Source: Cyanoderma ruficeps
Lineage: Eukaryota > Chordata > Aves > Passeriformes > Timaliidae
Direction: 5' to 3'
NCBI GenBank assembly: GCA_008694505.1
Contig: VZDJ01000056.1
Span: 6,265,205-6,329,204, forward strand
Length of the DNA: 64,000 bases
Positions within the stretch are counted from its first letter, which is position 1. Each line of letters begins with the position of its first letter. Under the pieces are notes generated by a model. It was not told where the DNA came from, searched no databases, and saw only the letters and a program-made list of their open reading frames with translations. Shown piece after piece: positions 62,301-64,000 of the stretch. The translations under genes and the position numbers were made by a program.

Positions 62301-63374
62301 GCATCTTCTAGCCAAGTACACTGCTCTCCCCTGAAATAATCAGTACCAGTTCCCAGCCTGGCTGGCAAGCTGAAGTTAGCATAAATATTGGGCTATTTAA
62401 ATGTAAATGTATTTACATAAAACATACACATGGCCAAGTTCATGTGCTATTGTGAAAGCAGTGCTCAGTCCGTTATCTTCACTAATTGAACAGCTCCTGT
62501 ATGGGTCACAGACTGTGCCCAGCTCTGCCAGACCTAGGAGAGGACAGAGAGGTTCATGATAAAGAAATGTCACTCACAGTTCAGCACAGGCAACTAACAT
62601 TGACACTAAAAAAAGAGTTGTTAAAAGATAAAGAAAAGGATTTCCTTACCCAGAGTATCACATTTTTCGTGCGCTCTACAAATATCCTGCCTGAAAGCAG
62701 AACAGACCTGATGCATTAATTCTCAATGCAGCAGTGAGTTAAAGTACAAGCACAGTAACAACAGCAGAAACAACTCTTGGTCCTCCAATGGACCTTCTCA
62801 TGCTGGTTTGCCACATCATCCAGAGCTCAAACTAACTCCCCACCATAGTCAAGAGTTTTTCGTCTTATGCTAAACCCATGGGCAGACCTTAGACAGTCTT
62901 GAACATCTCAAAATCACCTCGTTATGCTCCCACATGCTCCCACAACTACAAATATCATTACATCCACATCAAAATCTGAATATTTCCCATATATCACATG
63001 CTCATGGCCTCTGACACACAACTGGCTACTGGCTACAAACTGTTTTTATGAGAATATTCACCACACCTGGTAACAAGCACAGCTGTATCGTGCCGAAGGT
63101 GACTTCCCTCTGGGTGGTTTTGGGACTGCTGCCATTGGCAGAAGTTTTTTAATGTTGTCTGTGCATTGTAAGAGATTGCAGGGCCATCCTGATAAGCAAC
63201 ACAGAGAAAGCAGGTATTTTAATGATTCATGACAAAGCTCACTGCAAATGCCATTGTCAAGCAGAAGGTGAAGAAAATAACTTCCATTACCTGCTCATTA
63301 TGTATCACGACCAATTTCACAATAACAATATTAATTAAATTTCCAATGCTTGGGTCTTTGTAGATAGAAGCCAC
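2307..63374 (-). CDS. ADAMTS9: ADAMTS9 metalloprotease, 35 coding exons, 5'-partial
   Basis: Secreted, extracellular-matrix-associated zinc endopeptidase; the family member is known to cleave aggrecan, versican and fibronectin. The joined exons encode 1619 residues (fragment numbering used throughout): catalytic domain 1 to about 165 with HELGHVFNMPH at 113-123 and Met-turn M141, disintegrin-like module about 180-250, TSR1 about 270-320, Cys-rich and spacer to about 560, TSR2-TSR15 to about 1417, GON domain to 1619. Every intron is GT-AG and all phases match. Diagnostic ADAMTS9 strings include [27 protein letters not shown] and [16 protein letters not shown]. Fifteen TSRs plus a GON domain restrict the choice to ADAMTS9 or ADAMTS20; the spacer ([23 protein letters not shown]) fits ADAMTS9. 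Human ADAMTS9 has 40 exons from memory, so these would be exons 6-40. Upstream exons are outside the window. Confidence 0.97.
2397..4385 (-). other. ADAMTS9 intron between window exons 34 and 35
   Basis: GT-AG intron of about 2.0 kb. No nested gene or transposable element recognised. A 141-codon minus-strand frame at 2586-3011 lacks any protein-family features. Confidence 0.85.
4386..4490 (-). CDS. ADAMTS9: ADAMTS9 window exon 34: GON domain
   Basis: 105 nt, phase 0 to 0, residues 1556-1590, [20 protein letters not shown] to EIQKSP. Acceptor TTTAG after a T-run, donor GTAAGT. Confidence 0.95.
4491..5958 (-). other. ADAMTS9 intron between window exons 33 and 34
   Basis: GT-AG intron of about 1.5 kb. 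It contains a degenerate GTTTTGCA-type repeat at 4718-4775 and a pyrimidine-rich run near 5685-5711. Otherwise nothing recognised. Confidence 0.85.
4718..4775. repeat. Degenerate tandem repeat (GGTTTTGCAyTG-like)
   Basis: Three imperfect units built on GGTTTTCACTG, GGTTTTGCACTG and GGTTTTGCATTG. A related sequence in reverse orientation is at about 53975-54095. The repeat family is not recognised. Confidence 0.55.
5959..6050 (-). CDS. ADAMTS9: ADAMTS9 window exon 33: GON domain
   Basis: 92 nt, phase 1 to 0, residues 1525-1555, [20 protein letters not shown] to YSAAKCPQ. The [13 protein letters not shown] block is conserved in GON domains. Acceptor CACAG, donor GTATTT. Confidence 0.95.
6051..7542 (-). 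other. ADAMTS9 intron between window exons 32 and 33
   Basis: GT-AG intron of about 1.5 kb, partly AT-rich (6170-6380). A 152-codon minus-strand frame at 6815-7273 has no recognisable domain. No element recognised. Confidence 0.85.
7543..7676 (-). CDS. ADAMTS9: ADAMTS9 window exon 32: GON domain
   Basis: 134 nt, phase 2 to 1, residues 1480-1525, [20 protein letters not shown] then [20 protein letters not shown]. Acceptor TGTAG, donor GTGAGT. NGS is a possible N-glycosylation site. The exon was found from the phase of its neighbour, not from a long open frame. Confidence 0.95.
7771..7865 (-). CDS. ADAMTS9: ADAMTS9 window exon 31: GON domain
   Basis: 95 nt, phase 0 to 2, residues 1449-1480, [20 protein letters not shown] to NFSEVYGYR. 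The PKEYVTLV and ENFSEVYG blocks are GON hallmarks; NFS is a possible N-glycosylation site. Acceptor CTCAG, donor GTAAGA. Confidence 0.97.
8018..8112 (-). CDS. ADAMTS9: ADAMTS9 window exon 30: GON domain start
   Basis: 95 nt, phase 1 to 0, residues 1417-1448, [20 protein letters not shown] to VRGKTLK. It starts the GON domain, a roughly 200-residue cysteine-rich module found only in ADAMTS9, ADAMTS20 and GON-1-type proteins. Acceptor TTCAG, donor GTGCAC (weak, same type as window exon 15). Confidence 0.95.
8357..8489 (-). CDS. ADAMTS9: ADAMTS9 window exon 29: TSR15
   Basis: 133 nt, phase 0 to 1, residues 1373-1417, [20 protein letters not shown] to TCHNVHDC. It is the last TSR, with six cysteines, and ends the run of symmetric phase-0 exons. 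Acceptor CGCAG; the donor GTAAGT lies inside the apparent Cys codon, which the next exon completes (T+GC). Confidence 0.96.
9558..9571. promoter_or_regulatory. X-box-like motif (possible RFX site)
   Basis: GTTACCGTGACAAC is close to the RFX X-box consensus GTNRCC-N(0-3)-RGYAAC with one mismatch in the right half. A single motif has little predictive value alone; it is listed because a near-identical one occurs at 42353-42366. Confidence 0.25.
10270..10276 (+). repeat. Target-site duplication, left copy
   Basis: CCCTGCC, identical to 10599-10605 on the far side of the solo LTR. The perfect match supports the LTR borders and suggests a fairly recent insertion. Confidence 0.8.
10277..10598 (-). 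mobile_element. Solo LTR of an endogenous retrovirus (ERVK-like), same orientation as ADAMTS9
   Basis: 322 bp beginning TG (TGTGGGCCTGATATTTCTGG on the minus strand, from 10598) and ending CA (TACAACGACA, at 10277). It is flanked by a perfect CCCTGCC direct repeat at 10270-10276 and 10599-10605. The minus strand has a TATA box (CTTATAAAAG region, about 10380-10371) and AATAAA at 10354-10349, which places U3, a short R and U5 in the order expected for an LTR. No retroviral coding sequence is attached, so it is a solo LTR left by recombination. A 6-7-bp target duplication favours an ERVK/alpharetrovirus-like group, which is inference. Confidence 0.85.
10599..10605 (+). repeat. Target-site duplication, right copy
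   Basis: CCCTGCC, identical to 10270-10276 on the far side of the solo LTR. Confidence 0.8.
10645..10671. repeat. Inverted repeat next to the exon 28 donor
   Basis: GATCTTTTTGGCCAAAAA pairs with itself, with a small AAGAA insertion before the closing GATC. In the transcript it could form a hairpin beginning 11 nt after the TSR14 exon. Confidence 0.5.
10683..10877 (-). CDS. ADAMTS9: ADAMTS9 window exon 28: TSR14
   Basis: 195 nt, phase 0 to 0, residues 1308-1372, [20 protein letters not shown] to WRVGNWGS. Six cysteines, with a long loop ([12 protein letters not shown]) as in this repeat of ADAMTS9. Acceptor CGCAG, donor GTAAGT. A solo LTR starts 84 bp past the donor. If the donor were skipped, translation would add 19 residues and stop at 10623-10625, before the LTR. 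Confidence 0.97.
10878..12380 (-). other. ADAMTS9 intron between window exons 27 and 28
   Basis: GT-AG intron of about 1.5 kb. No nested gene or element recognised; a T-rich patch lies at 11670-11705. Confidence 0.85.
12381..12551 (-). CDS. ADAMTS9: ADAMTS9 window exon 27: TSR13
   Basis: 171 nt, phase 0 to 0, residues 1251-1307, [20 protein letters not shown] to [10 protein letters not shown]. Six cysteines. The [10 protein letters not shown] tail is a typical ADAMTS9 block. Acceptor CACAG, donor GTGAGT. Locally GC-rich. Confidence 0.97.
13031..13230 (-). mobile_element. CR1 LINE fragment, 3' end, minus orientation
   Basis: Begins AGAATCATAGAATGATCATAG, the reverse complement of the CR1 3' terminal repeat. 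It continues with the bird-typical CTTGGAGATCATCTCATTCC and CCCTGCCATGGGCAGGGACA blocks and CAGGTTGCTCAGAGC. The right limit is approximate because similarity fades. Confidence 0.88.
15752..15767 (+). repeat. (AAC)n microsatellite
   Basis: About five AAC/ACA units followed by an A-run. Simple repeat. Confidence 0.8.
16336..16387 (+). mobile_element. Short CR1 3'-end remnant, plus orientation
   Basis: GATGATTTTGGAGGTCTTTT, then TTCAAATTAATGATTCTAAG and ATTCTAG match the CR1 tail (GATCTTGGAGGTCTTTTCCAAC... ATGATTCTATGATTCT) with several changes. Old and short, so confidence is moderate. Confidence 0.6.
17621..17794 (-). CDS. ADAMTS9: ADAMTS9 window exon 26: TSR12, GC-rich and divergent
   Basis: 174 nt, phase 0 to 0, residues 1193-1250. 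[20 protein letters not shown] is followed by an alanine/glutamate-rich [20 protein letters not shown] section and WAAGEWQA. Six cysteines are kept, but the middle differs strongly from the human repeat as I remember it. The exon lies in a CpG-dense patch (about 17400-17900) unlike neighbouring AT-rich introns. Acceptor CGCAG, donor GTAAGC. Long antisense frames here are shadows. Confidence 0.96.
17795..21793 (-). other. ADAMTS9 intron between window exons 25 and 26
   Basis: GT-AG intron of about 4.0 kb, mostly AT-rich. It has a tandem TCTGAGTATTGC duplication near 18092-18117 and a complex homeodomain/forkhead-motif-rich stretch at about 20380-20760 discussed as a possible conserved element. 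No transposon or gene recognised. Confidence 0.85.
21794..21961 (-). CDS. ADAMTS9: ADAMTS9 window exon 25: TSR11
   Basis: 168 nt, phase 0 to 0, residues 1137-1192, [20 protein letters not shown] to KWKAGDWGQ. Six cysteines and an intact CSVSCG motif. Acceptor TACAG, donor GTGAGA. It is isolated by 11.8 kb and 4.0 kb of intron. Confidence 0.97.
21962..33774 (-). other. Longest ADAMTS9 intron, between window exons 24 and 25
   Basis: GT-AG intron of about 11.8 kb. I see no coding exon, RNA gene or clear transposable element. It includes a duplicated AGTTTAAATAAAT motif (25513-25551), AT-rich simple sequence at 31055-31100, and chance frames of up to 167 codons (for example 29000-29503 and 30085-30510) without domains. 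The stretch 24130-24420 is complex, AT-rich and could be a conserved non-coding element. Confidence 0.8.
33775..33951 (-). CDS. ADAMTS9: ADAMTS9 window exon 24: TSR10
   Basis: 177 nt, phase 0 to 0, residues 1078-1136, [20 protein letters not shown] to WSAGPWSS. Six cysteines; CTKPCG has Pro before the second Cys, so the Ser/Thr of the O-fucose consensus is changed here. Acceptor TGCAG, donor GTACGA. The longest intron (11.8 kb) follows. Confidence 0.97.
33952..34526 (-). other. ADAMTS9 intron between window exons 23 and 24
   Basis: GT-AG intron of 575 bp; nothing recognised in it. Confidence 0.9.
34527..34688 (-). CDS. ADAMTS9: ADAMTS9 window exon 23: TSR9
   Basis: 162 nt, phase 0 to 0, residues 1024-1077, [20 protein letters not shown] to QWAYGNWGE. 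Six cysteines. CSSTCA has Ala where the O-fucose motif usually has Gly, as I also recall for the human repeat. Acceptor TGCAG, donor GTGAGT. Confidence 0.97.
34689..35335 (-). other. ADAMTS9 intron between window exons 22 and 23
   Basis: GT-AG intron of 647 bp with a doubled ACAAAACCCA 10-mer near 35291-35310. Otherwise nothing recognised. Confidence 0.9.
35336..35620 (-). CDS. ADAMTS9: ADAMTS9 window exon 22: TSR8 plus proline-rich linker
   Basis: 285 nt, the longest TSR exon, phase 0 to 0, residues 929-1023. [20 protein letters not shown] to CSMSPC is TSR8. A 35-40-residue basic and proline-rich linker ([20 protein letters not shown] region) follows, then [12 protein letters not shown] opens TSR9. 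NYSD is a possible N-glycosylation site. The linker probably gives flexibility between two TSR blocks. Acceptor CACAG, donor GTGAGT. Confidence 0.97.
35802..35969 (-). CDS. ADAMTS9: ADAMTS9 window exon 21: TSR7
   Basis: 168 nt, phase 0 to 0, residues 873-928, [20 protein letters not shown] to QWKALEWSS. Six cysteines and an intact CSATCG O-fucose motif. Acceptor CCTAG, donor GTAAGC. Confidence 0.97.
36114..36218 (-). CDS. ADAMTS9: ADAMTS9 window exon 20: TSR6 end, linker, start of TSR7
   Basis: 105 nt, phase 0 to 0, residues 838-872. DCEVAVC supplies the last two cysteines of TSR6. [17 protein letters not shown] is a linker and [10 protein letters not shown] starts TSR7. Acceptor TACAG, donor GTAAGC. 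Confirmed by the frame on both sides. Confidence 0.95.
36219..38011 (-). other. ADAMTS9 intron between window exons 19 and 20
   Basis: GT-AG intron of about 1.8 kb within TSR6. No element recognised. The 187-codon minus-strand frame at 37562-38125 is TSR6 exon plus read-through intron. Confidence 0.88.
38012..38131 (-). CDS. ADAMTS9: ADAMTS9 window exon 19: TSR6, first part
   Basis: 120 nt, phase 0 to 0, residues 798-837, [20 protein letters not shown] to TRPTDTQ. It has four of the six TSR cysteines; the last two are in the following exon, so TSR6 is the one C-terminal repeat split over two exons. Acceptor CCCAG, donor GTAAAT. Confidence 0.97.
38132..39000 (-). other. ADAMTS9 intron between window exons 18 and 19
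   Basis: GT-AG intron of 869 bp; nothing recognised. Confidence 0.9.
39001..39165 (-). CDS. ADAMTS9: ADAMTS9 window exon 18: TSR5
   Basis: 165 nt, phase 0 to 0, residues 743-797, [20 protein letters not shown] to [10 protein letters not shown]. All six cysteines are present. Same size and phase as the previous exon, showing the one-exon-per-TSR plan. Acceptor CACAG, donor GTACCA. Confidence 0.97.
39166..40266 (-). other. ADAMTS9 intron between window exons 17 and 18
   Basis: GT-AG intron of about 1.1 kb. A 168-codon minus-strand frame (39096-39602) overlaps the exon 18 acceptor in another frame and looks like chance. No element recognised. Confidence 0.88.
40267..40431 (-). CDS. ADAMTS9: ADAMTS9 window exon 17: TSR4
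   Basis: 165 nt, phase 0 to 0, residues 688-742, [20 protein letters not shown] to QWKTGDWSE. Six TSR cysteines are present and the exon ends with the W-x-x-W strand of the next repeat. The CSKSCGG core fits the POFUT2 O-fucosylation motif. Acceptor CGCAG, donor GTAGGT. Confidence 0.97.
40432..41159 (-). other. ADAMTS9 intron between window exons 16 and 17
   Basis: GT-AG intron of 728 bp; nothing recognised. Confidence 0.9.
41160..41370 (-). CDS. ADAMTS9: ADAMTS9 window exon 16: TSR3 and start of TSR4
   Basis: 211 nt, phase 2 to 0, residues 617-687. [20 protein letters not shown] starts TSR3, followed by [30 protein letters not shown] is the W-x-x-W strand of TSR4, whose cysteines begin in the next exon. 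From here to the TSR15 exon every junction is phase 0. Acceptor CACAG, donor GTGAGG. Confidence 0.97.
41371..43021 (-). other. ADAMTS9 intron between window exons 15 and 16
   Basis: GT-AG intron of about 1.65 kb. Its middle has a CpG-rich patch (about 42335-42455, including a GCGGCCGC NotI site near 42443) with two X-box-like motifs. Confidence 0.88.
42335..42366. promoter_or_regulatory. Tandem X-box-like motifs (candidate RFX binding site)
   Basis: GTTGCAATGGCAAC (42335-42348) is one base from the palindromic RFX consensus GTTGCCATGGCAAC. GTTACCGCGACAAC (42353-42366) is a second, weaker copy 4 bp away. They sit at the edge of a short CpG-rich intronic patch. Regulatory function is inferred from motif similarity only. 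Confidence 0.45.
43022..43148 (-). CDS. ADAMTS9: ADAMTS9 window exon 15: TSR2
   Basis: 127 nt, phase 1 to 2, residues 575-617. It starts with a basic [12 protein letters not shown] stretch, then [20 protein letters not shown]. The cysteines finish TSR2. Acceptor TGCAG; the donor GTGCAC is a weaker consensus, but the AG+G junction gives Arg-Trp as expected at the start of TSR3. The exon is interrupted in other frames and was found by phase-guided translation. Confidence 0.93.
43149..43723 (-). other. ADAMTS9 intron between window exons 14 and 15
   Basis: GT-AG intron of 575 bp; nothing recognised. Confidence 0.9.
43724..43853 (-). CDS. ADAMTS9: ADAMTS9 window exon 14: spacer end and start of TSR2
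   Basis: 130 nt, phase 0 to 1, residues 532-575. [20 protein letters not shown] and EDKPQQFYW close the spacer; [14 protein letters not shown] starts TSR2. Acceptor CTCAG, donor GTGGGT. Confidence 0.97.
43962..44128 (-). CDS. ADAMTS9: ADAMTS9 window exon 13: spacer
   Basis: 167 nt, phase 1 to 0, residues 476-531. It includes [40 protein letters not shown] and a final EQEITLQ. The INST motif is a probable N-glycosylation site. Acceptor TGCAG, donor GTGAAG. The wording here fits ADAMTS9 better than its paralogue ADAMTS20 as I recall them. Confidence 0.96.
44129..46657 (-). other. ADAMTS9 intron between window exons 12 and 13
   Basis: GT-AG intron of about 2.5 kb. It contains a C/T-rich run near 44609-44650 and the poly-A run with an ambiguous base at 46459-46493. 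No gene or clear transposon recognised. Confidence 0.87.
46459..46493. repeat. Poly-A run with one N
   Basis: About 35 bases of A on the plus strand, interrupted by a single N at 46476. Its length is likely to be wrong in the assembly; it may be a homopolymer joint rather than a real ambiguous base. Confidence 0.9.
46658..46753 (-). CDS. ADAMTS9: ADAMTS9 window exon 12: spacer
   Basis: 96 nt, phase 1 to 1, residues 444-476, [20 protein letters not shown] to DDNYL. This is the first beta-strand part of the cysteine-free spacer ([12 protein letters not shown] motif), which binds matrix and heparan sulfate in the family. Acceptor CTAG, donor GTGAGT. It was not visible as a long open frame. Confidence 0.95.
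47017..47134 (-). CDS. ADAMTS9: ADAMTS9 window exon 11: Cys-rich module end
   Basis: 118 nt, phase 0 to 1, residues 405-444, [20 protein letters not shown] then [19 protein letters not shown]. The [13 protein letters not shown] block is universal at the Cys-rich/spacer border of ADAMTS proteins, and NSS is a possible N-glycosylation site. Acceptor AAAG after a T-rich tract, donor GTAAGA. Confidence 0.97.
47135..48150 (-). other. ADAMTS9 intron between window exons 10 and 11
   Basis: GT-AG intron of about 1.0 kb, of which roughly 430 bp is a CR1 element inserted antisense to the gene. The rest is unremarkable. Confidence 0.9.
47555..47985 (+). mobile_element. CR1 LINE fragment, 3' end, plus orientation
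   Basis: It follows the CR1 3' region in order: GGCTCAGGAAAGAC, ACTACCTGAAAGGAAGTTAG, CCAGGTGGGGGTCAGGCTCT, AACAGGACAAGAG, GGGGAGGTTTAGATTCGATA, TTAGGAAATAATTCTTC, then GGTCTTTTCCAACCTAAATG and ATCCTGTTATTC at the 3' end. The reverse transcriptase region is absent, as in most CR1 copies. It is antisense to ADAMTS9. Confidence 0.93.
48151..48287 (-). CDS. ADAMTS9: ADAMTS9 window exon 10: Cys-rich module
   Basis: 137 nt, phase 1 to 0, residues 359-404, [20 protein letters not shown] to [25 protein letters not shown] is the conserved core of the ADAMTS Cys-rich module. Acceptor CGCAG, donor GTAATC. A CR1 element ends about 165 bp beyond the donor. Confidence 0.97.
48392..48573 (-). CDS. ADAMTS9: ADAMTS9 window exon 9: TSR1 end and start of Cys-rich module
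   Basis: 182 nt, phase 2 to 1, residues 298-359. [20 protein letters not shown] finishes TSR1. [20 protein letters not shown] starts the cysteine-rich module, a substrate-recognition exosite region in ADAMTS enzymes. Acceptor TGCAG, donor GTAAGT. GC-rich with many CpGs, like its neighbour. Confidence 0.96.
48574..54458 (-). other. ADAMTS9 intron between window exons 8 and 9
   Basis: GT-AG intron of about 5.9 kb splitting TSR1. It holds a degenerate repeat at about 53975-54095 and otherwise no recognised gene or transposon. Frames of 140-146 codons at 51545-52491 have no domain features. Confidence 0.85.
53975..54095. repeat. Degenerate repeat, about two diverged copies
   Basis: CAGCTGCAAAAGCAGCCAAA (from about 53978) and CAGCTGCAAAAGCAACCAAA (from about 54060) head two related segments. 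Its reverse complement shares a CTGCTTT..GGTTTTGCA..GTTTTT word order with 4718-4775. Confidence 0.55.
54459..54604 (-). CDS. ADAMTS9: ADAMTS9 window exon 8: disintegrin end and TSR1
   Basis: 146 nt, phase 0 to 2, residues 250-298. [11 protein letters not shown] closes the disintegrin-like module. [19 protein letters not shown] is the W-x-x-W and CSRTCG core of the central TSR1; TSRs with this motif carry C-mannosylation and O-fucose in the family. Acceptor GCAG, donor GTGAGT. It sits in a GC-rich patch after a 4.5-kb intron. Confidence 0.96.
54605..59094 (-). other. ADAMTS9 intron between window exons 7 and 8
   Basis: GT-AG intron of about 4.5 kb, AT-rich from about 57200 to 58870. A 124-codon frame at 55756-56130 and others show no domain. 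No element recognised. Confidence 0.85.
59095..59199 (-). CDS. ADAMTS9: ADAMTS9 window exon 7: disintegrin-like module
   Basis: 105 nt, phase 0 to 0, residues 215-249, [19 protein letters not shown] to ECEPGK. The initial Met follows the Met that ends the previous exon, giving the expected PYMMQC. The TPWADGTEC block is nearly invariant in ADAMTS proteins. Donor GTCTGT is weaker than most in this gene, but the junction to the next exon keeps the frame. Confidence 0.96.
59415..59556 (-). CDS. ADAMTS9: ADAMTS9 window exon 6: end of catalytic domain / start of disintegrin-like module
   Basis: 142 nt, phase 2 to 0, residues 167-214. It encodes [13 protein letters not shown], then [20 protein letters not shown] and GSQVCPYM. 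The CLLDEP and [10 protein letters not shown] blocks mark the start of the ADAMTS disintegrin-like module, which helps dock substrates and contains no RGD. Acceptor TTGTAG, donor GTAAGT. Confidence 0.97.
59557..60416 (-). other. ADAMTS9 intron between window exons 5 and 6
   Basis: GT-AG intron of 860 bp; nothing recognised. Confidence 0.9.
60417..60563 (-). CDS. ADAMTS9: ADAMTS9 window exon 5: third zinc ligand, Met-turn, end of catalytic domain
   Basis: 147 nt, phase 2 to 2, residues 118-167. It begins FNMPHDD, completing HExxHxxNxxHD with H123 and D124, and includes HVMAPTLN (Met-turn M141) and [16 protein letters not shown] near the end of the catalytic domain. Acceptor CTTAG, donor GTAAGG. 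All catalytic residues are present, so the protease is predicted to be active. Confidence 0.96.
60564..62427 (-). other. ADAMTS9 intron between window exons 4 and 5
   Basis: GT-AG intron of about 1.9 kb that divides the zinc-binding motif. No element or gene recognised. Confidence 0.88.
62428..62533 (-). CDS. ADAMTS9: ADAMTS9 window exon 4: zinc-binding helix HELGH
   Basis: 106 nt, phase 1 to 2, residues 83-118, from [20 protein letters not shown] to [10 protein letters not shown]. It carries the first two zinc-ligand histidines and the catalytic glutamate (H113, E114, H117). The third histidine is in the next exon, so the zinc site is split by a 1.9-kb intron. Acceptor CTAG; donor GTATGT, although a shift by two bases (GTGTAT) would also be a GT donor. 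The chosen site preserves the frame. Confidence 0.95.
62650..62690 (-). CDS. ADAMTS9: ADAMTS9 window exon 3: 41-nt catalytic-domain micro-exon
   Basis: 41 nt, phase 2 to 1, residues 69-83 ([15 protein letters not shown]). Acceptor TTTCAG and donor GTAAGG. The split codons on both sides join correctly to the neighbours (AG+G for Arg, G+GT for Gly), which confirms the borders despite the small size. The cysteines belong to the catalytic-domain disulfides. Confidence 0.94.
62691..63066 (-). other. ADAMTS9 intron between window exons 2 and 3
   Basis: GT-AG intron of 376 bp; nothing recognised. Confidence 0.9.
63067..63188 (-). CDS. ADAMTS9: ADAMTS9 window exon 2: catalytic domain
   Basis: 122 nt, phase 0 to 2, residues 29-69. 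It encodes [20 protein letters not shown] and then a variable [19 protein letters not shown] stretch. The invariant FCQWQ motif and the HDTAVLVTR strand are typical of ADAMTS catalytic domains. Acceptor CAG and donor GTGTGG. The exon is too short and closed by stops to stand out as an open frame; I found it by translating the minus strand. Confidence 0.95.
63291..63374 (-). CDS. ADAMTS9: ADAMTS9 window exon 1: catalytic domain, helix/strand before active site
   Basis: 84 nt, phase 0 to 0, residues 1-28, beginning [15 protein letters not shown] and ending VVIHNEQ. The acceptor is CAG just right of 63374 and the donor GTAATG just left of 63291. It is the highly conserved segment of the reprolysin-type catalytic domain preceding the linker to the zinc helix. 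It is the first ADAMTS9 exon in the window; the preceding exon is not found in the 626 bp to the right. Confidence 0.96.
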
Positions 63375-64000
63375 CTGTTTCAAAAAGCAATATTTGGAAT
63401 TATTGTTAACATTCAAGGAAACAAACAAGTAAGACAACACACATATTTTCCATTTTGCAACTGTTTTTCACCTGGGCTGTTTCTCTGCCTTGCTCAGTGC
63501 CCTGATGCTACTTGGAGAGACCTCCTGGCAGAAACACAATTTTAGAATGAAAAAAACCTGCTGGTATCACAGAAACCCAACATTTCCTTTTGCTTTAGCA
63601 CACATTTCACCAAATTAAAGGATCATTCTGCTCTGAGACACATAGACCACCAACCAAGACTGTCAAAAGCAACTTATTCTTCCAAGTGCCTGATTTTGAC
63701 ATGGGCAGTTTCAGATCACATATTCACTGCATTTCTACCCTCAAAAGGATGAACATCCCTCCAGAGTCACAAATATGTTGGATACTCCCTGCCAGTCACT
63801 CTGTGTCTACAGAACTGCCTGTGTGAAAACTGCACTTCTGCATCCTAGTACCTGCAGCTACTAAGGTCCTTGTTCTCAGCCTGGAAAGCCAACTTGAGAA
63901 CTATGCTAAGGATCAAGGTGACCACAGTCTCCTTCTCCTTGCAGCAGCAAGAGAAGTCAGGCAACTGCATAACCTACCAGCATCATTCCCCTGGAAGGCA
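63375..64000 (-). other. Start of the ADAMTS9 intron upstream of window exon 1
   Basis: Intronic by position. I looked for the preceding catalytic-domain exon and do not see it in these 626 bases, so exons for the signal peptide, prodomain and first catalytic strands lie beyond the edge. Confidence 0.85.

Noticed and set aside
2307..63374. ADAMTS20 as the identity of the gene
   Set aside because: ADAMTS20 also has 15 TSRs and a GON domain, but the spacer and TSR wording ([40 protein letters not shown]) fits ADAMTS9 as I recall both proteins. A database alignment would settle it.
1..64000. CRISPR array, operon, bacterial or viral gene system
   Set aside because: No spaced direct repeats, no compact gene clusters and no prokaryotic signals. 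The window is a single intron-rich vertebrate gene with ordinary repeats, so I found no undescribed multi-gene system.
1..64000. tRNA, rRNA or recognised microRNA genes
   Set aside because: I looked for tRNA A/B-box patterns and strong hairpins by eye and saw none convincing. A tRNAscan-SE and Infernal run would be decisive.

Overview
The window is vertebrate nuclear DNA, almost certainly from a bird. It carries CR1 LINE fragments with the avian-type (ATTCTATG)-like 3' end, introns are compact, and one large gene with canonical GT-AG introns fills nearly all of it. That gene, on the minus strand, is ADAMTS9, a secreted zinc metalloprotease of the GON-domain ADAMTS subgroup (ADAMTS9/ADAMTS20, C. 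elegans GON-1). I could place 35 consecutive coding exons between 63374 and 2307. Their phases agree at every junction. They sum to 4860 nt (1619 residues plus a TAG stop) with no frameshift or internal stop, so the gene looks intact. The 5' part (signal peptide, prodomain, first part of the catalytic domain, promoter) lies beyond the right edge.

Layout, in gene order (right to left): 63.4-60.4 kb, catalytic domain with the zinc site split over two exons; 59.6-59.1 kb, disintegrin-like module; 54.6-48.4 kb, first thrombospondin repeat (TSR1); 48.4-46.7 kb, cysteine-rich module; 46.7-43.7 kb, spacer; 43.8-41.2 kb, TSR2 and TSR3; 40.4-8.4 kb, TSR4-TSR15, mostly one exon per repeat; 8.4-2.3 kb, GON domain; below 2.3 kb, a probable AT-rich 3' UTR and then intergenic DNA. 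Fifteen TSRs can be counted, the number known for full-length ADAMTS9. The longest intron (11.8 kb) separates the TSR10 and TSR11 exons.

Non-coding features: a 322-bp solo endogenous-retrovirus LTR with a perfect 7-bp target duplication (10277-10598), in the gene's orientation only 84 bp downstream of the TSR14 exon; two clear CR1 fragments (about 13031-13230 and 47555-47985) and one short remnant (about 16336-16387); small simple repeats; a poly-A run containing an N (46476); tandem RFX/X-box-like motifs in a CpG-rich intron patch (42335-42366); and AU-rich and Pumilio-like motifs in the presumed 3' UTR.

I found no second protein-coding gene, RNA gene, CRISPR array or novel gene system. The observations most worth a check are the LTR next to a splice donor, the paired X-box motifs, and the GC-rich, divergent TSR12 exon. 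Comparisons with human ADAMTS9 and with TE consensuses are from memory, not from alignments.
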